Positions 7,903 to 15,744 of a stretch of DNA of 64,000 bases are shown piece after piece. The DNA is from Phytohabitans sp036906915 (lineage in GTDB: Bacteria > Actinomycetota > Actinomycetes > Mycobacteriales > Micromonosporaceae), in NCBI RefSeq assembly GCF_036906915.1, contig NZ_JBAKHX010000003.1, forward strand, positions 62,001 through 126,000. Reading direction: 5' to 3'. How positions within the stretch are numbered: the stretch's first letter is position 1; every line of letters starts with the position of its first letter. The translations under genes and the position numbers were made by a program. The notes beneath the pieces were generated by a model. The model did not search any database and had not been told where the DNA came from. It worked only from the letters and a program-made list of their open reading frames with translations.

Positions 7903-7986
7903 GTCGATCAAGGGCGAATGCACGTGGTTTGATCTCTCTTCCATGTGCGTCTTCCCTTGATCAATGTGATGTTCCTTGATCGGCGC
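7903..7986. repeat. CACGTG palindromic element, copy A
   Basis: Imperfect inverted repeat with arms at 7906-7927 and 7941-7962 around a 13-base loop, followed by a third partial arm CCTTGATCGGCGC (7974-7986). The left arm opens GATCAAGGGCGAATGCACGT. This copy is more decayed than B-D and lies between the divergent SDR and GT4 genes. Apart from it, the 245 bases 7805-8049 hold nothing recognised. Confidence 0.75.
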
Positions 7987-8049
7987 TCTCTAACGAGGTC
8001 GGCGTATCCGCATGTTTCGCCCCACCGTCAGCCGGAAACCTGTTTCCTC

Positions 8050-9225
8050 ATGCGCGTCGGTCTTGTCAGCTCCGAAAAGCCCACCGGTCCCAGTCAACAG
8101 CTCGCCCGGATCGCTGCCGAACTGAGCGCTCGGGGGCACGAGGTACGGGTCTACGAACGCCGTGACGGCGCCGGCCCACCCGCGGTGGCGAACATGCCGG
8201 CCGGGTACCGCGTCGAACGGCTACCCGCGGCGCCGTCCGCGCAGGCGCCCGCGTACGTGCCCGAGTTCAGCCGGCGGCTGGCCGAGAGCTGGGCCGACGG
8301 CTGGGCCCCGGAGGTGGTGCACGGACACTTCTGGATCGGCGGTCTCGCGGCGGCGAGCGCGGCCGGCAGCAGCGGCATCCCGGTAGCGCAGACGTTCTAC
8401 TCCCTCGGCACAGCGCAGCGGCGCCAGCTCGGCCACGACGCGGGCGGCGTCGGTCAGCGGATCGCGCTGGAAAGGGCCCTCAGCAGGGCCGTCGACCTCG
8501 CGGTAGCGCAGTCCGAGGAGGAGGTCGACGAGCTGACCCGGATGGGCGTGCGCCGCGCCGACGTCGCCCTCGTACCCGCCGGCGTGGACACCGAACGGTT
8601 CACACCGCACGGCGAGTCGGAACGCCGCGCCGGGCGCCGGCCGCGCATCCTCTCGGTGGGTGGGCTTGCGCCGTGGCACGGCCAGGACGACGTGATCCGG
8701 GCGATGCGGCTGGTCGGCGACGCCGAACTGGTGATCGTGGGCGGTCCGCCGCGTGCCGGGCTGGCCACCCACGCCGAGGCGCGCAGGCTCCGCGACCTGG
8801 CAAAACGCACCGGCGTCGGCGGTCAGGTGCACATGGTGGGCGCCGTACCGAACGACCGCATGCCTCGCTGGTACCGCTCGGCGGACCTGGTGGCGTGCGT
8901 GCCCCGATACGCGCCGGTGGGCCAGGTGCCGCTGGAGGCGATGGCGTGCGGCGTGCCGGTGATCGGGTACGCGGTCGGTGGTATCGCGGACACGGTCGTC
9001 GACCAGGTGACTGGGCGACTCGTGCCGCCGGGCGACGTTCAGGGGTTGGGCACGGCGCTGCGCCGGCTGTTGCGCGACGACGCGGGACGGTTCGCGTTCC
9101 GCCACGCGGCCGTGGACCGGGTCCGCTGCCGGTACACCTGGGACCGCACGGCGGCCGCCCTGGAGCGCCTGTACGAACGCCTCCTCGTCCGCCGCGGCCG
9201 CCGCACAGCTCCCGCCCCAGCCTGA
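8050..9225 (+). CDS. GT4-family glycosyltransferase
   Basis: 391-residue cytosolic GT-B glycosyltransferase. The N-terminal domain begins MRVGLVSSEKPTGPSQQLARI with a substrate loop and GHEVRVYERR. The C-terminal donor domain carries RILSVGGLAPWHGQDDVIRAM, the E-x7-E type motif in PLEAMACGVPVIGYAVGG, and TGRLVPPGDVQGL. These are Glycos_transf_1 features, usually UDP- or GDP-sugar dependent and retaining; the acceptor is unknown. ATG 8050 fits the family start; the frame extends 35 codons further upstream into repeat DNA, which is not credible coding. The gene stands alone, flanked by palindromic repeats A and B. Confidence 0.88.
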   Translation: MRVGLVSSEKPTGPSQQLARIAAELSARGHEVRVYERRDGAGPPAVANMPAGYRVERLPAAPSAQAPAYVPEFSRRLAESWADGWAPEVVHGHFWIGGLAAASAAGSSGIPVAQTFYSLGTAQRRQLGHDAGGVGQRIALERALSRAVDLAVAQSEEEVDELTRMGVRRADVALVPAGVDTERFTPHGESERRAGRRPRILSVGGLAPWHGQDDVIRAMRLVGDAELVIVGGPPRAGLATHAEARRLRDLAKRTGVGGQVHMVGAVPNDRMPRWYRSADLVACVPRYAPVGQVPLEAMACGVPVIGYAVGGIADTVVDQVTGRLVPPGDVQGLGTALRRLLRDDAGRFAFRHAAVDRVRCRYTWDRTAAALERLYERLLVRRGRRTAPAPA

Positions 9226-9347
9226 GGGCCTTCACGCCCGGCCCGCGCCCTCGTCCCGCCCAGCGCGCTCCACGCGCCCCGCCCGGCCCCGCCCGCCCCC
9301 GCCCGGCCCGCCCGGGCCAGGCGCGCTCCGCGCGCCCCGATCCCGCC

Positions 9348-9428
9348 GATCAAGGGCAAACGCACGTGCTTCGATCTCATTTCCACGTGCATTTGCCCTT
9401 GATCGATGAGGAAGGCCTTGATCGACGC
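9348..9428. repeat. CACGTG palindromic element, copy B
   Basis: Inverted repeat with 21-base arms at 9348-9368 and 9384-9404 (one mismatch pair), loop 9369-9383, followed by CCTTGATCGACGC (9416-9428). The left arm starts GATCAAGGGCAAACGCACGT, the same as copies C and D. It lies between convergent genes. Confidence 0.85.
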
Positions 9429-9439
9429 AAAGGGGCCGC

Positions 9440-9499
9440 GAGGGCAGCGGGCGGGCGAGGGCAGCGGGCGGGCGAGGGCAGCGGGCGGGCGAGGGCGGC
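9440..9499. repeat. 17-bp tandem repeat
   Basis: Three perfect copies of GAGGGCAGCGGGCGGGC (9440-9456, 9457-9473, 9474-9490) plus a partial fourth. It is noncoding and lies directly after palindromic element B; the copy number is probably variable between strains. Confidence 0.85.
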
Positions 9500-9545
9500 G
9501 AGAGGCCGTGCGGGTGCGTGGCGCGCTCTGGGGCGGGCGCGGGCC

Positions 9546-10445
9546 CTAGCGGCGGGTGGCGGTTGCGGGGTGGCGGAGGCGGAGAGGCGGGCGAGTCTGG
9601 GCGATCTCGTGGTGGTGCTGTGGCTCGGCGTATCTCGTGAGGCCGATCACCGCGCCGAGCGTGACCAGGAACCCGAGTGCGGCCAGCCACTCACGCCCCG
9701 GCCAGATGCGGTCGCCGAGCAGGAGCAGGCCGATGATCGCCGCGGGCACGGCGCCGGCGGCGTCCATGGCGGCGACTGCCGCGGTCGTGGAACCGCGCTG
9801 CATCGCGAGCCCGAGCAGCAGCTGGCCGACGAGCGAGTGGGCGATCAGCAGGTACAGCAGCGGGTCGCGCACGAACTGGTCGAAGGAGTGCGCGGCGGCG
9901 AGCGGGCGGGCCGCCACCGCGGCGGCCGAGAACGCGAGGCCGGCGAGCGCGCCGAGCGCCACCGATCCGGGGGCGCCGTGCAGACGTACCGTGATCACGC
10001 CAAGCCCACCGATCACGGCGAGGGCGACCGCGAGGGCGACCAGGCCGGCGGGCCCGATCTGCCGGGACGGCGCTGGCTGGGCGGACAGGACCAGGGCGCT
10101 GATGCCGCCGAAGAGCAGCACGATCAGTGCGACCTCTGCCGCGGGCAGTCGCCACTTGAGGACGACCACGCCGAGGACGGCGGTGACGCCGAGGCCGGCC
10201 GCCACGCTGGCTTGTACCAGGAATAGGGGCAGGTCGCGGCGGGCCAGGAACGCGAGCACGAATCCGAGCGTCTGGCAGCCCAGGCCGACCAGGTACGTGC
10301 GGTGGCTGGCGAGGCGCAGGAGCAGACCCGGGTCGAAGGTGTGGTGCACGGTAGTGCGGGTGGCGGCGACGGACTGTAGGAGATTGGCTACGCCATACGC
10401 GACGATCATCGCCGCGAGAAAACACCAACCACCAGTGGACGCCAC
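9546..10445 (-). CDS. DMT-superfamily (EamA-like) transporter
   Basis: 299-residue integral membrane protein with about nine or ten hydrophobic helices and an internal two-fold organisation typical of EamA/drug-metabolite transporters (for example FVLAFLARRDLPLFLVQASV, then VALIVLLFGGISALVLSAQP; second half LLYLLIAHSLVGQLLLGLAM and AAIIGLLLLGDRIWPG). The conserved GLLLLGDRIWPGREWLA resembles the GE-x-x-G region of the second EamA repeat. A His/Arg-rich tail follows the last helix. Substrate unknown; the family exports metabolites or amino acids. It is monocistronic, convergent with the GT4 gene and 24 bases downstream of the hisN stop. Confidence 0.78.
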   Translation of the reverse strand: MASTGGWCFLAAMIVAYGVANLLQSVAATRTTVHHTFDPGLLLRLASHRTYLVGLGCQTLGFVLAFLARRDLPLFLVQASVAAGLGVTAVLGVVVLKWRLPAAEVALIVLLFGGISALVLSAQPAPSRQIGPAGLVALAVALAVIGGLGVITVRLHGAPGSVALGALAGLAFSAAAVAARPLAAAHSFDQFVRDPLLYLLIAHSLVGQLLLGLAMQRGSTTAAVAAMDAAGAVPAAIIGLLLLGDRIWPGREWLAALGFLVTLGAVIGLTRYAEPQHHHEIAQTRPPLRLRHPATATRR

Positions 10446-10469
10446 TCGGCGAGGATAGTCGGAGCGAAC

Positions 10470-11282
10470 CTAAATTGGTCCAATCCCCGGCGACGAAAGC
10501 CGTTCGAGCAGGTCATCGTGGAGTTTCCCGTTGGTGGCCACCGCACTTCCGCCGCCTGGACCGGCGTGTCCCGAGAGGTCCGTGAAAGTCCCGCCCGCTT
10601 CCGTCACGATGGGTATCAGTGCGGCTACGTCCCACAGTGAAAGCTCGGGCTCGACCATCGCGTCCACGGCACCCTCGGCTACCAGCATGTATCCGTAAAA
10701 GTCGCCGTATGCCCGGTTTCGCCATGTGTTGCGAATGATGTTCAGCACCGCACCGAGCCGGCCGTTCTCCTCCCAGCCGCCAAGATCGGAGTAGCAGAAG
10801 GAGGCGTCGGCCATCCGCGATACGCCGGACACCTTTATCGGGCTGGCCGCGGCGGTGTGGCGTCCCGCGTAGGCGCCGTGCCCGACGGCTGCCCACCAGC
10901 GACGGCCGAGCGCGGGCGCGGAGACGAGCCCGACGACCGGCTGGTCGCCCTCCATGAGCGCGATCAGCGTGGCCCAGATCGGCACGCCGCGGATGTAGTT
11001 CTTGGTGCCGTCGATGGGGTCGATCACCCACTGCCGGGTACCCGGGCCGGCTGCCGCCTCGGTGACCCCGTACTCCTCGCCGAGCACCGCGTCGCGCGGC
11101 CGGGTGCGCGCGAGCGTGGCACGCAGCGCCCGCTCCACGGCCGTGTCGGCGTCGGAGACCGGCGTCAGGTCGGGTTTTGACGTGACGTGCAGGTCGAGCG
11201 CACGGAACCGCGCCATCGACACCGAGTCGGCGGTGTCCGCGAGCACGTGAGCGAGCGACAGGTCGTCGGCATACCGGGCCAT
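10470..11282 (-). CDS. hisN: Histidinol-phosphatase of the inositol monophosphatase family
   Basis: 270-residue Mg-dependent phosphatase. The metal-binding motifs of the IMPase fold are intact: VLGEEYG, WVIDPIDGTKNYIRGVP and WDVAALIPIVTEAGG. In actinobacteria this subtype dephosphorylates histidinol phosphate in histidine synthesis, an assignment resting on family resemblance; a general inositol or sugar phosphatase is the alternative. ATG 11282 (MARYADDLSLAHVLAD) is chosen over an upstream in-frame ATG 11318, because that one overlaps rsgA and its residues are unlike the family. It is the last gene of an aroA-rsgA-hisN unit, 22 bases after rsgA. Confidence 0.88.
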   Translation of the reverse strand: MARYADDLSLAHVLADTADSVSMARFRALDLHVTSKPDLTPVSDADTAVERALRATLARTRPRDAVLGEEYGVTEAAAGPGTRQWVIDPIDGTKNYIRGVPIWATLIALMEGDQPVVGLVSAPALGRRWWAAVGHGAYAGRHTAAASPIKVSGVSRMADASFCYSDLGGWEENGRLGAVLNIIRNTWRNRAYGDFYGYMLVAEGAVDAMVEPELSLWDVAALIPIVTEAGGTFTDLSGHAGPGGGSAVATNGKLHDDLLERLSSPGIGPI

Positions 11283-11304
11283 GGCCGGAAAGGTATCAAC
11301 CTCG

Positions 11305-12312
11305 TCATTCGATCTCACCAGCGCGGGAGGCGAGGAGCCGGCGGTACGAGGCGAGCCGGCGCTGGTCAGCGTGCCCGGCCGCCACCCAGGCGTCCAGCGC
11401 GCACTGCTGCTCGCCAGCGGTGTGCTCGCAGTTGGGCGGGCACTCCATCGTGCCCTCGACCAGGTCTGAGAAGCCGTGCAGGAGGCTTACGGCGGAGACG
11501 TGGGCCAGCCCGAAGCTGCGTATCCCGGGCGTGTCGATGATCCAGCTCGGCCGCTTGTCGGCCAGCCGCAGGGCGACCGCGCTGGTCGAGGTGTGCCGGC
11601 CTTTGCCGATCGCGCTGACCACGCCCACGGCCCGGTCGGCGTCGGGGACCAGGCGGTTGACCAGCGTGGACTTGCCGACGCCGGAGTGGCCGACGAGCAC
11701 CGACACCTGGCCGCTGAGCGTCTCGCGCACCTCGTCCAGCGGGCCGTCGGGCCGGCACAGCACGTACGGCAGGTCGAGTTCGGCGTAGTAGTCGAGCACC
11801 TGGTCGGGCTTGGCGAGATCGGCCTTGGTGAGGCACAGCAGGGGCTTGATGTCGGCGTCGTACGCGGCCACGAGGCACCGGTCGATGAACCCGGTGCGTG
11901 GCGGTGGCTCGGCCAGCGAGTTGACGATCACGAGCTGGTCGGCGTTGGCCACGACCACCCGTTCGAGGCGGCCCTCGGGGGTGGTGTCGTCGTCGTCAGC
12001 GGTGCGCCGCAGCACTGACGCGCGCTCGGCGATCCGCACGATCCGCGCGAGGGCGCCGGACGCGCCGGACACGTCACCGACCAGTGACACGCGGTCGCCG
12101 ACCACCACCGACTTGCGCCCCAGCTCGCGGGCCCGCATGGCCGTGATGGCGACATCGTCGACCATCGCGGTGTAGCGGCCCCTGTCGACGGCGACCACGA
12201 ATCCGTCGACCGCGTCGTCGTGGCGGGGCCGCGTGCGGGTACGCGGGCGCGAGGAACGCGACGGGCGGACCCGCACGTCGTCCTCGTCGTACTCCCGCCG
12301 TTTCCCCGTCAG
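11305..12312 (-). CDS. rsgA: Ribosome small-subunit-dependent GTPase A
   Basis: 335-residue circularly permuted GTPase that helps 30S subunit maturation. It has an N-terminal OB fold (VGDRVSLVGDVSG), G4 LTKADLAKP, G1 LVGHSGVGKSTLVNRL, switch GKGRHTSTSAVAL, G3 DTPGIRSFG, and a C-terminal zinc finger with Cys in ECPPNCEHTAGEQQCAL. No ATG, GTG or TTG fits the conserved N-terminus (KRREYDEDDVRVRP). A CTG at 12310-12312 does: AGGAGG lies 5 bases upstream and the aroA stop (12329) 16 bases before. GTG 12276 is the fallback start and would cut off conserved residues. Middle gene of aroA-rsgA-hisN. Confidence 0.9.
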   Translation of the reverse strand: MTGKRREYDEDDVRVRPSRSSRPRTRTRPRHDDAVDGFVVAVDRGRYTAMVDDVAITAMRARELGRKSVVVGDRVSLVGDVSGASGALARIVRIAERASVLRRTADDDDTTPEGRLERVVVANADQLVIVNSLAEPPPRTGFIDRCLVAAYDADIKPLLCLTKADLAKPDQVLDYYAELDLPYVLCRPDGPLDEVRETLSGQVSVLVGHSGVGKSTLVNRLVPDADRAVGVVSAIGKGRHTSTSAVALRLADKRPSWIIDTPGIRSFGLAHVSAVSLLHGFSDLVEGTMECPPNCEHTAGEQQCALDAWVAAGHADQRRLASYRRLLASRAGEIE

Positions 12313-12328
12313 ACCCGCCTCCTACTGC

Positions 12329-13618
12329 CTACTGCCCGGCCACCATTGCCGACCATAGTGCCGGGAACTCGGGCATTGTCTTGGATGTACACGCCACATC
12401 GTCGAGCTCGATGCCTGGAACCGCGAGGCCGATCACCGCCGCGGCGTGCGCGAGCCGGTGGTCGTCGTACGTCTTGAACACCGTGCCCCGCAGCGGGCGC
12501 GGCCGGATCTCCAGCCCGTCGTGGCTCTCGACGACGTCGGCGCCTATGCCGGTGAGCTCCTGGGACAGCGCGGAGAGCCGGTCGGTCTCGTGGCCCCGGA
12601 TGTGGGCCACCCCGCGCAGCCGGGACGGGGAGTCGGCGAGCGCGGCCAGCGCGGTCAGCACCGGGGTCAGCTCGCTCACGTCGGAGAGGTCCGCGTCGAG
12701 CCCGTGCACCGAGCCGGTGCCGCGCACGGTCAGCCCGTCGGTGCCGAGCGTCACCTCGCCGCCCATCTCGTGCAGGAGCTGCCGCAGCCGGTCGACCGGC
12801 TGGGCGCTGCTGCGCGGCCAGCCCAGCAGCGTGACCTCGCCGCCGGTGACGAGTGCGGCCGCGAAGAACGGCGCGGCGCCCGACAGGTCGGGCTCGATGC
12901 CCCACTCCCGGCCGGAGAGCCGGCCGGGCTGTACCACCCAGACGTTGGGCGTGGCGTCGTCGACCGCGCCGCCGGCCGCGCGCAGCATCTGGGTGGTCAT
13001 CCGCAGGTGCGGCGCGGACGGCACGGGCGGGCCGACGTGCCGGACCACGATGCCCTTCTGGAAGGCGGCGCTGGCGAGCAGCAGGCCGGAGACGAGCTGG
13101 CTGGAGGCGGACGCGTCGATGACCACCTCGCCGCCGGCGACCTGGCCCGTGCCGTGGACGGTGAGCGGCAGGCCGCCGGTGTCGGAGGCGTCGATCTGGA
13201 CGCCGATCGAGCGGAGTGCCTGGACCAGCGGCCCGAGCGGGCGCAGCCGGGCCTGCGGGTCGCCGTCGAACGTCACCGGGCCGGAGGCGAGGCCGGCGAC
13301 CGGGGGCACGAACCGCATCACCGTGCCGGCGAGGCCGACGTCGACATGCGCGGGACCGCGCAGGGGGCGTGACCGGACAACCCACCGGTTGTCGTCCACA
13401 GTGGAGATGTGAGCGCCCATGCCGCGTAGCCCGGCCGCCATCAGCTCCGTGTCGCGGGCGCGCAGCGGGCCGCGCAGCGTGGAAGGCCCGTCGGCGATGG
13501 CGCTGAGCACCAGAGCGCGGGCGGTCATCGACTTGGAGCCGGGCAGGCGCAGGGTCGTAGAGACCGGATCGGTCGCGGTCGGGGCGATCCAGGGCACGGG
13601 CGGTCGCGTCGCGGTCAT
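12329..13618 (-). CDS. aroA: 3-phosphoshikimate 1-carboxyvinyltransferase (EPSP synthase)
   Basis: 429-residue shikimate pathway enzyme joining PEP and shikimate 3-phosphate. Motifs: LRLPGSKSMTARALVLSAIA (phosphate-binding N-terminus), LAGTVMRFVPPVA, DASASSQLVSGLLL and, near the C-terminus, YDDHRLAHAAAVIGLAVPG. The PGSKSMTAR form, with Met-Thr where many enzymes have a Leu/Ile/Ser-Asn type residue pair, is the actinobacterial version. ATG 13618 or GTG 13627 is the start; the frame stays open far beyond but reads through the promoter region and into the SRAP gene, so that part is not coding. It heads the aroA-rsgA-hisN unit and is divergent from the SRAP gene. Confidence 0.95.
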   Translation of the reverse strand: MTATRPPVPWIAPTATDPVSTTLRLPGSKSMTARALVLSAIADGPSTLRGPLRARDTELMAAGLRGMGAHISTVDDNRWVVRSRPLRGPAHVDVGLAGTVMRFVPPVAGLASGPVTFDGDPQARLRPLGPLVQALRSIGVQIDASDTGGLPLTVHGTGQVAGGEVVIDASASSQLVSGLLLASAAFQKGIVVRHVGPPVPSAPHLRMTTQMLRAAGGAVDDATPNVWVVQPGRLSGREWGIEPDLSGAAPFFAAALVTGGEVTLLGWPRSSAQPVDRLRQLLHEMGGEVTLGTDGLTVRGTGSVHGLDADLSDVSELTPVLTALAALADSPSRLRGVAHIRGHETDRLSALSQELTGIGADVVESHDGLEIRPRPLRGTVFKTYDDHRLAHAAAVIGLAVPGIELDDVACTSKTMPEFPALWSAMVAGQ

Positions 13619-13717
13619 GTTGGCCACGGGTACAGTCTGCCGCCCACCCCCGACGGTACGTATTCGCCGATCAGCCTTCTCCCGAGGGCCGGGATAGATC
13701 CCGTAGCGTGTTGCACT

Positions 13718-14434
13718 ATGTGCGGCCGGTATGCCACGACGCGCAGCGCGGCGGATCTCAGCGCGCTGTTCGAGTCGTTCGACGACTCGGGTGGGGCCCT
13801 GGTGCCCGACTACAACGTGGCACCCACCGATCCGGTGCCGATCGTGCGCATGTCGCAGCGGCTCAGCGGGCGGGCGCTCTCCGCCGCTCGGTGGGGGCTG
13901 GTGCCGCCGTGGTCCAAGGACGCCAAGGGCGCTGCCCGGATGATCAACGCGCGGGCCGAGACGGTGGCGGGTTCGAAGGCGTACGCCCCGTCGTTCGCGC
14001 GCCGCCGGTGCCTGGTGCCGGCGGACGGCTGGTACGAGTGGCTGCGCCTGCCGGACGGCCGCAAGCAGGCGTACTTCATGACGCCAGCGCACGGCGGCGT
14101 GCTGGCGCTGGCGGGGCTGTGGGCGCCGTGGGGCGACATGCTGACGTTCTCGGTCGTGACGACCGCCGCGATCGGCGATTTGGCGCTGGTGCACGACCGG
14201 ATGCCGCTGCTGCTGCCGTGGCAGCGCTGGGCCGGCTGGCTGGCCGGCGGCGGTGAGCCCGACGAGCTGCTCGCGGCGCCGAGCGACGAGTTCCTCGCCG
14301 AGCTGGAGATCCGCCCCGTCGGGCCCGCGGTGGGTGACGTCCGCAACGACGGACCGGAGCTCGTGGCCCGGGTGCCGGGCGGGCTGCGGCCGGGTGCACC
14401 GCCCGAGGAACCGATCGAATTGACCTTGTTCTGA
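13718..14434 (+). CDS. SRAP (HMCES/YedK) abasic-site protein
   Basis: 238-residue SOS-response-associated peptidase family protein that crosslinks to abasic sites in single-stranded DNA through its N-terminal Cys. The active-site residues are all present: Cys2 after Met removal (MCGRYATTRS), Asn77 in MINARAETV, Glu107 in DGWYEWLR and His159 in ALVHDRMPLLLP. TAGCGT (13704-13709) lies 8 bases before the ATG, suggesting a near-leaderless transcript. It is divergent from aroA, the same pairing as Rv3226c-aroA in Mycobacterium tuberculosis. Confidence 0.93.
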   Translation: MCGRYATTRSAADLSALFESFDDSGGALVPDYNVAPTDPVPIVRMSQRLSGRALSAARWGLVPPWSKDAKGAARMINARAETVAGSKAYAPSFARRRCLVPADGWYEWLRLPDGRKQAYFMTPAHGGVLALAGLWAPWGDMLTFSVVTTAAIGDLALVHDRMPLLLPWQRWAGWLAGGGEPDELLAAPSDEFLAELEIRPVGPAVGDVRNDGPELVARVPGGLRPGAPPEEPIELTLF

Positions 14435-14645
14435 CCCTGAACGCTTTGGAGCGCTCCCATCACGGTCGGTGTTGTTTGCCGGGCTCGTGGTGAATCGTCT
14501 CTTGGCCTTTCGGCCAGGATCGATGCAACCCCTTGTATTGAGCACTCCATGTGCGATAGAACACAGCGCCGGCAGTGGTTTCGATTCGCATCAGGGCAAT
14601 CGACAGACGCCAATGTTTCGCCGGTCCCACGGGGGAGGTGGGTAA

Positions 14646-15044
14646 ATGACTCGGGCGCGGATGCCACGCCCGCATGAGGTCGCTGCCGCACGTCGAGACC
14701 CGCGCTTGCTGCGGGCTCTGACCGAGCGGCAGTTCGACGACGCCTGGCGCACCCGAGGCGTGTGCCAGAGCGTCGATCCGGAGACGTTCTTCCCGGCGCC
14801 TAGCGAGCCGGCAGACGCCGCGGTGGCTCTGTGCCGCACATGTGACGTCCAAGGGCCGTGCCTGGCGTGGGCGCTGGAGGTCGGTGACTGCCACGGGGTG
14901 TGGGGTGCCACGACACCGCGCGAGCGCCGCGCGATGCTGGTGGCCTGGCGGGCTCAGGTGCAGCGCGACGACGACGCCGTCGACGGGGCCGGGCCGCCGG
15001 TGCGCGACCAACTGCTGACTTTGGAGTCGGTAAACACGCGATAA
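14646..15044 (+). CDS. WhiB-like (Wbl) iron-sulfur regulator
   Basis: 132-residue Wbl protein. The four cluster ligands are Cys40 (RGVCQSVDPETFF), Cys63 and Cys66 (ALCRTCDVQ) and Cys72 (GPCLAWALE), followed by the beta-turn GVWG and the basic tail TPRERRAML that contacts DNA or sigma factor. The N-terminal extension of about 35 residues before the first Cys is longer than in WhiB1. Wbl proteins bind [4Fe-4S] and modulate transcription with region 4 of the primary sigma factor; which subclass this one belongs to is not clear. GGGGGAGG at about 14632 serves as ribosome site. Upstream 14435-14645 is noncoding, with a GGAGCGCTCC palindrome (14448-14457) and a small TGGCC/GGCCA hairpin. Confidence 0.9.
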   Translation: MTRARMPRPHEVAAARRDPRLLRALTERQFDDAWRTRGVCQSVDPETFFPAPSEPADAAVALCRTCDVQGPCLAWALEVGDCHGVWGATTPRERRAMLVAWRAQVQRDDDAVDGAGPPVRDQLLTLESVNTR

Positions 15045-15071
15045 GCGGCCTACCTGGGCGACGATGAGTTC

Positions 15072-15695
15072 GTGCCAGACAAGCGTCGTGAGATCGCAAC
15101 TCCGCGCGGGCCGGCGTGGGCGGACGTAACCGCCGCGTCGGGTCGCGTGGCGAGCCTGCTCGTGCTCGGCCACGGTGCCGGCGGTAGCGTCGACGCGCCC
15201 GACCTGGTGGCGCTGCGTGACGCCGCGCGCGCGGCGGGCGTCACCGTGGCGAGGGTCACCCAGCCGTACAGGGTGGCCGGTCGCCGCGCGCCCGCGGCCG
15301 CCGGCCAACTCGACGAGGCCTGGATCGCGGTCGTAGAGGCGCTGCGGGGTGACTTCGGCCGGATGCCCGTCGTCGTGGGCGGGCGGTCCAGCGGTGCCCG
15401 GGTGGCCTGCCGCACCGCCACCGCTGTCGGCGCGGTGGGGATCGTGGCGCTCGCGTTTCCCCTGCACCCGCCGGGCAAGCCCGAGCGGTCCCGGCAGGAC
15501 GAGCTCGACACCGGCCTTCCCACGCTGGTGCTCAGCGGCGATCGCGACCCGTTCGGGGTGCCGGCCGCCAGGCGGGAGGTGCAGGTGCGGGAGCTCCCGG
15601 GCGAACGCCACGATCTGCGAAAGGACCCCGCCGGCACCGCCCGGATCGCGGTCGAGTGGCTACGCACACAGGGCTGGGCCAGGAATTCCGCCTGA
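15072..15695 (+). CDS. Alpha/beta-hydrolase fold protein
   Basis: 207-residue protein resembling the KANL3/Tex30 and dienelactone-hydrolase-like group. LVLGHGAGGSVDAPDLVALR is the oxyanion strand-loop, VVVGGRSSGARVACRTA is the nucleophile elbow G-x-S-x-G with Ser in GRSSG, LVLSGDRDPFGV carries the likely acid Asp, and GERHDLRKD the catalytic His. Substrate unknown. GTG 15072 is the start. The end of the gene carries the SigR-type promoter of the next gene (GGAAT at 15682), so the stop codon lies inside that promoter's spacer. Confidence 0.82.
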   Translation: MPDKRREIATPRGPAWADVTAASGRVASLLVLGHGAGGSVDAPDLVALRDAARAAGVTVARVTQPYRVAGRRAPAAAGQLDEAWIAVVEALRGDFGRMPVVVGGRSSGARVACRTATAVGAVGIVALAFPLHPPGKPERSRQDELDTGLPTLVLSGDRDPFGVPAARREVQVRELPGERHDLRKDPAGTARIAVEWLRTQGWARNSA

Positions 15696-15707
15696 CACGT
15701 CGGTGTT
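15682..15707 (+). promoter_or_regulatory. SigR-type promoter of sigR (autoregulation)
   Basis: GGAAT (15682-15686), exactly 18 bases, then GTT (15705-15707): a perfect match to the thiol-stress SigR/SigH promoter GGAAT-N18-GTT. It lies across the 3' end of the hydrolase gene and about 38 bases before the first possible sigR start, so the sigma factor probably drives its own gene. Confidence 0.82.
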
Positions 15708-15744
15708 GCACACACCGAAGGCGTGATCAGAAGGAGTTGATCCA

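Larger units (their letters stand above)
9226..9545. other. Repeat-rich intergenic region
   Basis: These 320 bases lie between the convergent GT4 and DMT transporter genes and contain no credible gene. They hold a very GC-rich stretch with two related blocks GCGCGCTCC(A/G)CGCGCCCCG (about 9260 and 9321), palindromic element B, and a 17-bp tandem repeat. No clear T-tailed terminator is visible. Confidence 0.7.

Noticed and set aside
7903..7986. Intrinsic terminators at the CACGTG palindromes
   Set aside because: There is no T-run, copy A lies between divergent genes, and the shared sequence and third arm indicate a repeat family instead of independent terminators.
7945..8049. N-terminal extension of the GT4 gene
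   Set aside because: The extra 35 codons run through the palindromic repeat and do not fit the family N-terminus, which starts at MRVGLVSS.
12329..14545. A 738-codon version of aroA
   Set aside because: The N-terminal 300 codons run through the promoter and antisense to the SRAP gene and do not resemble EPSP synthase.
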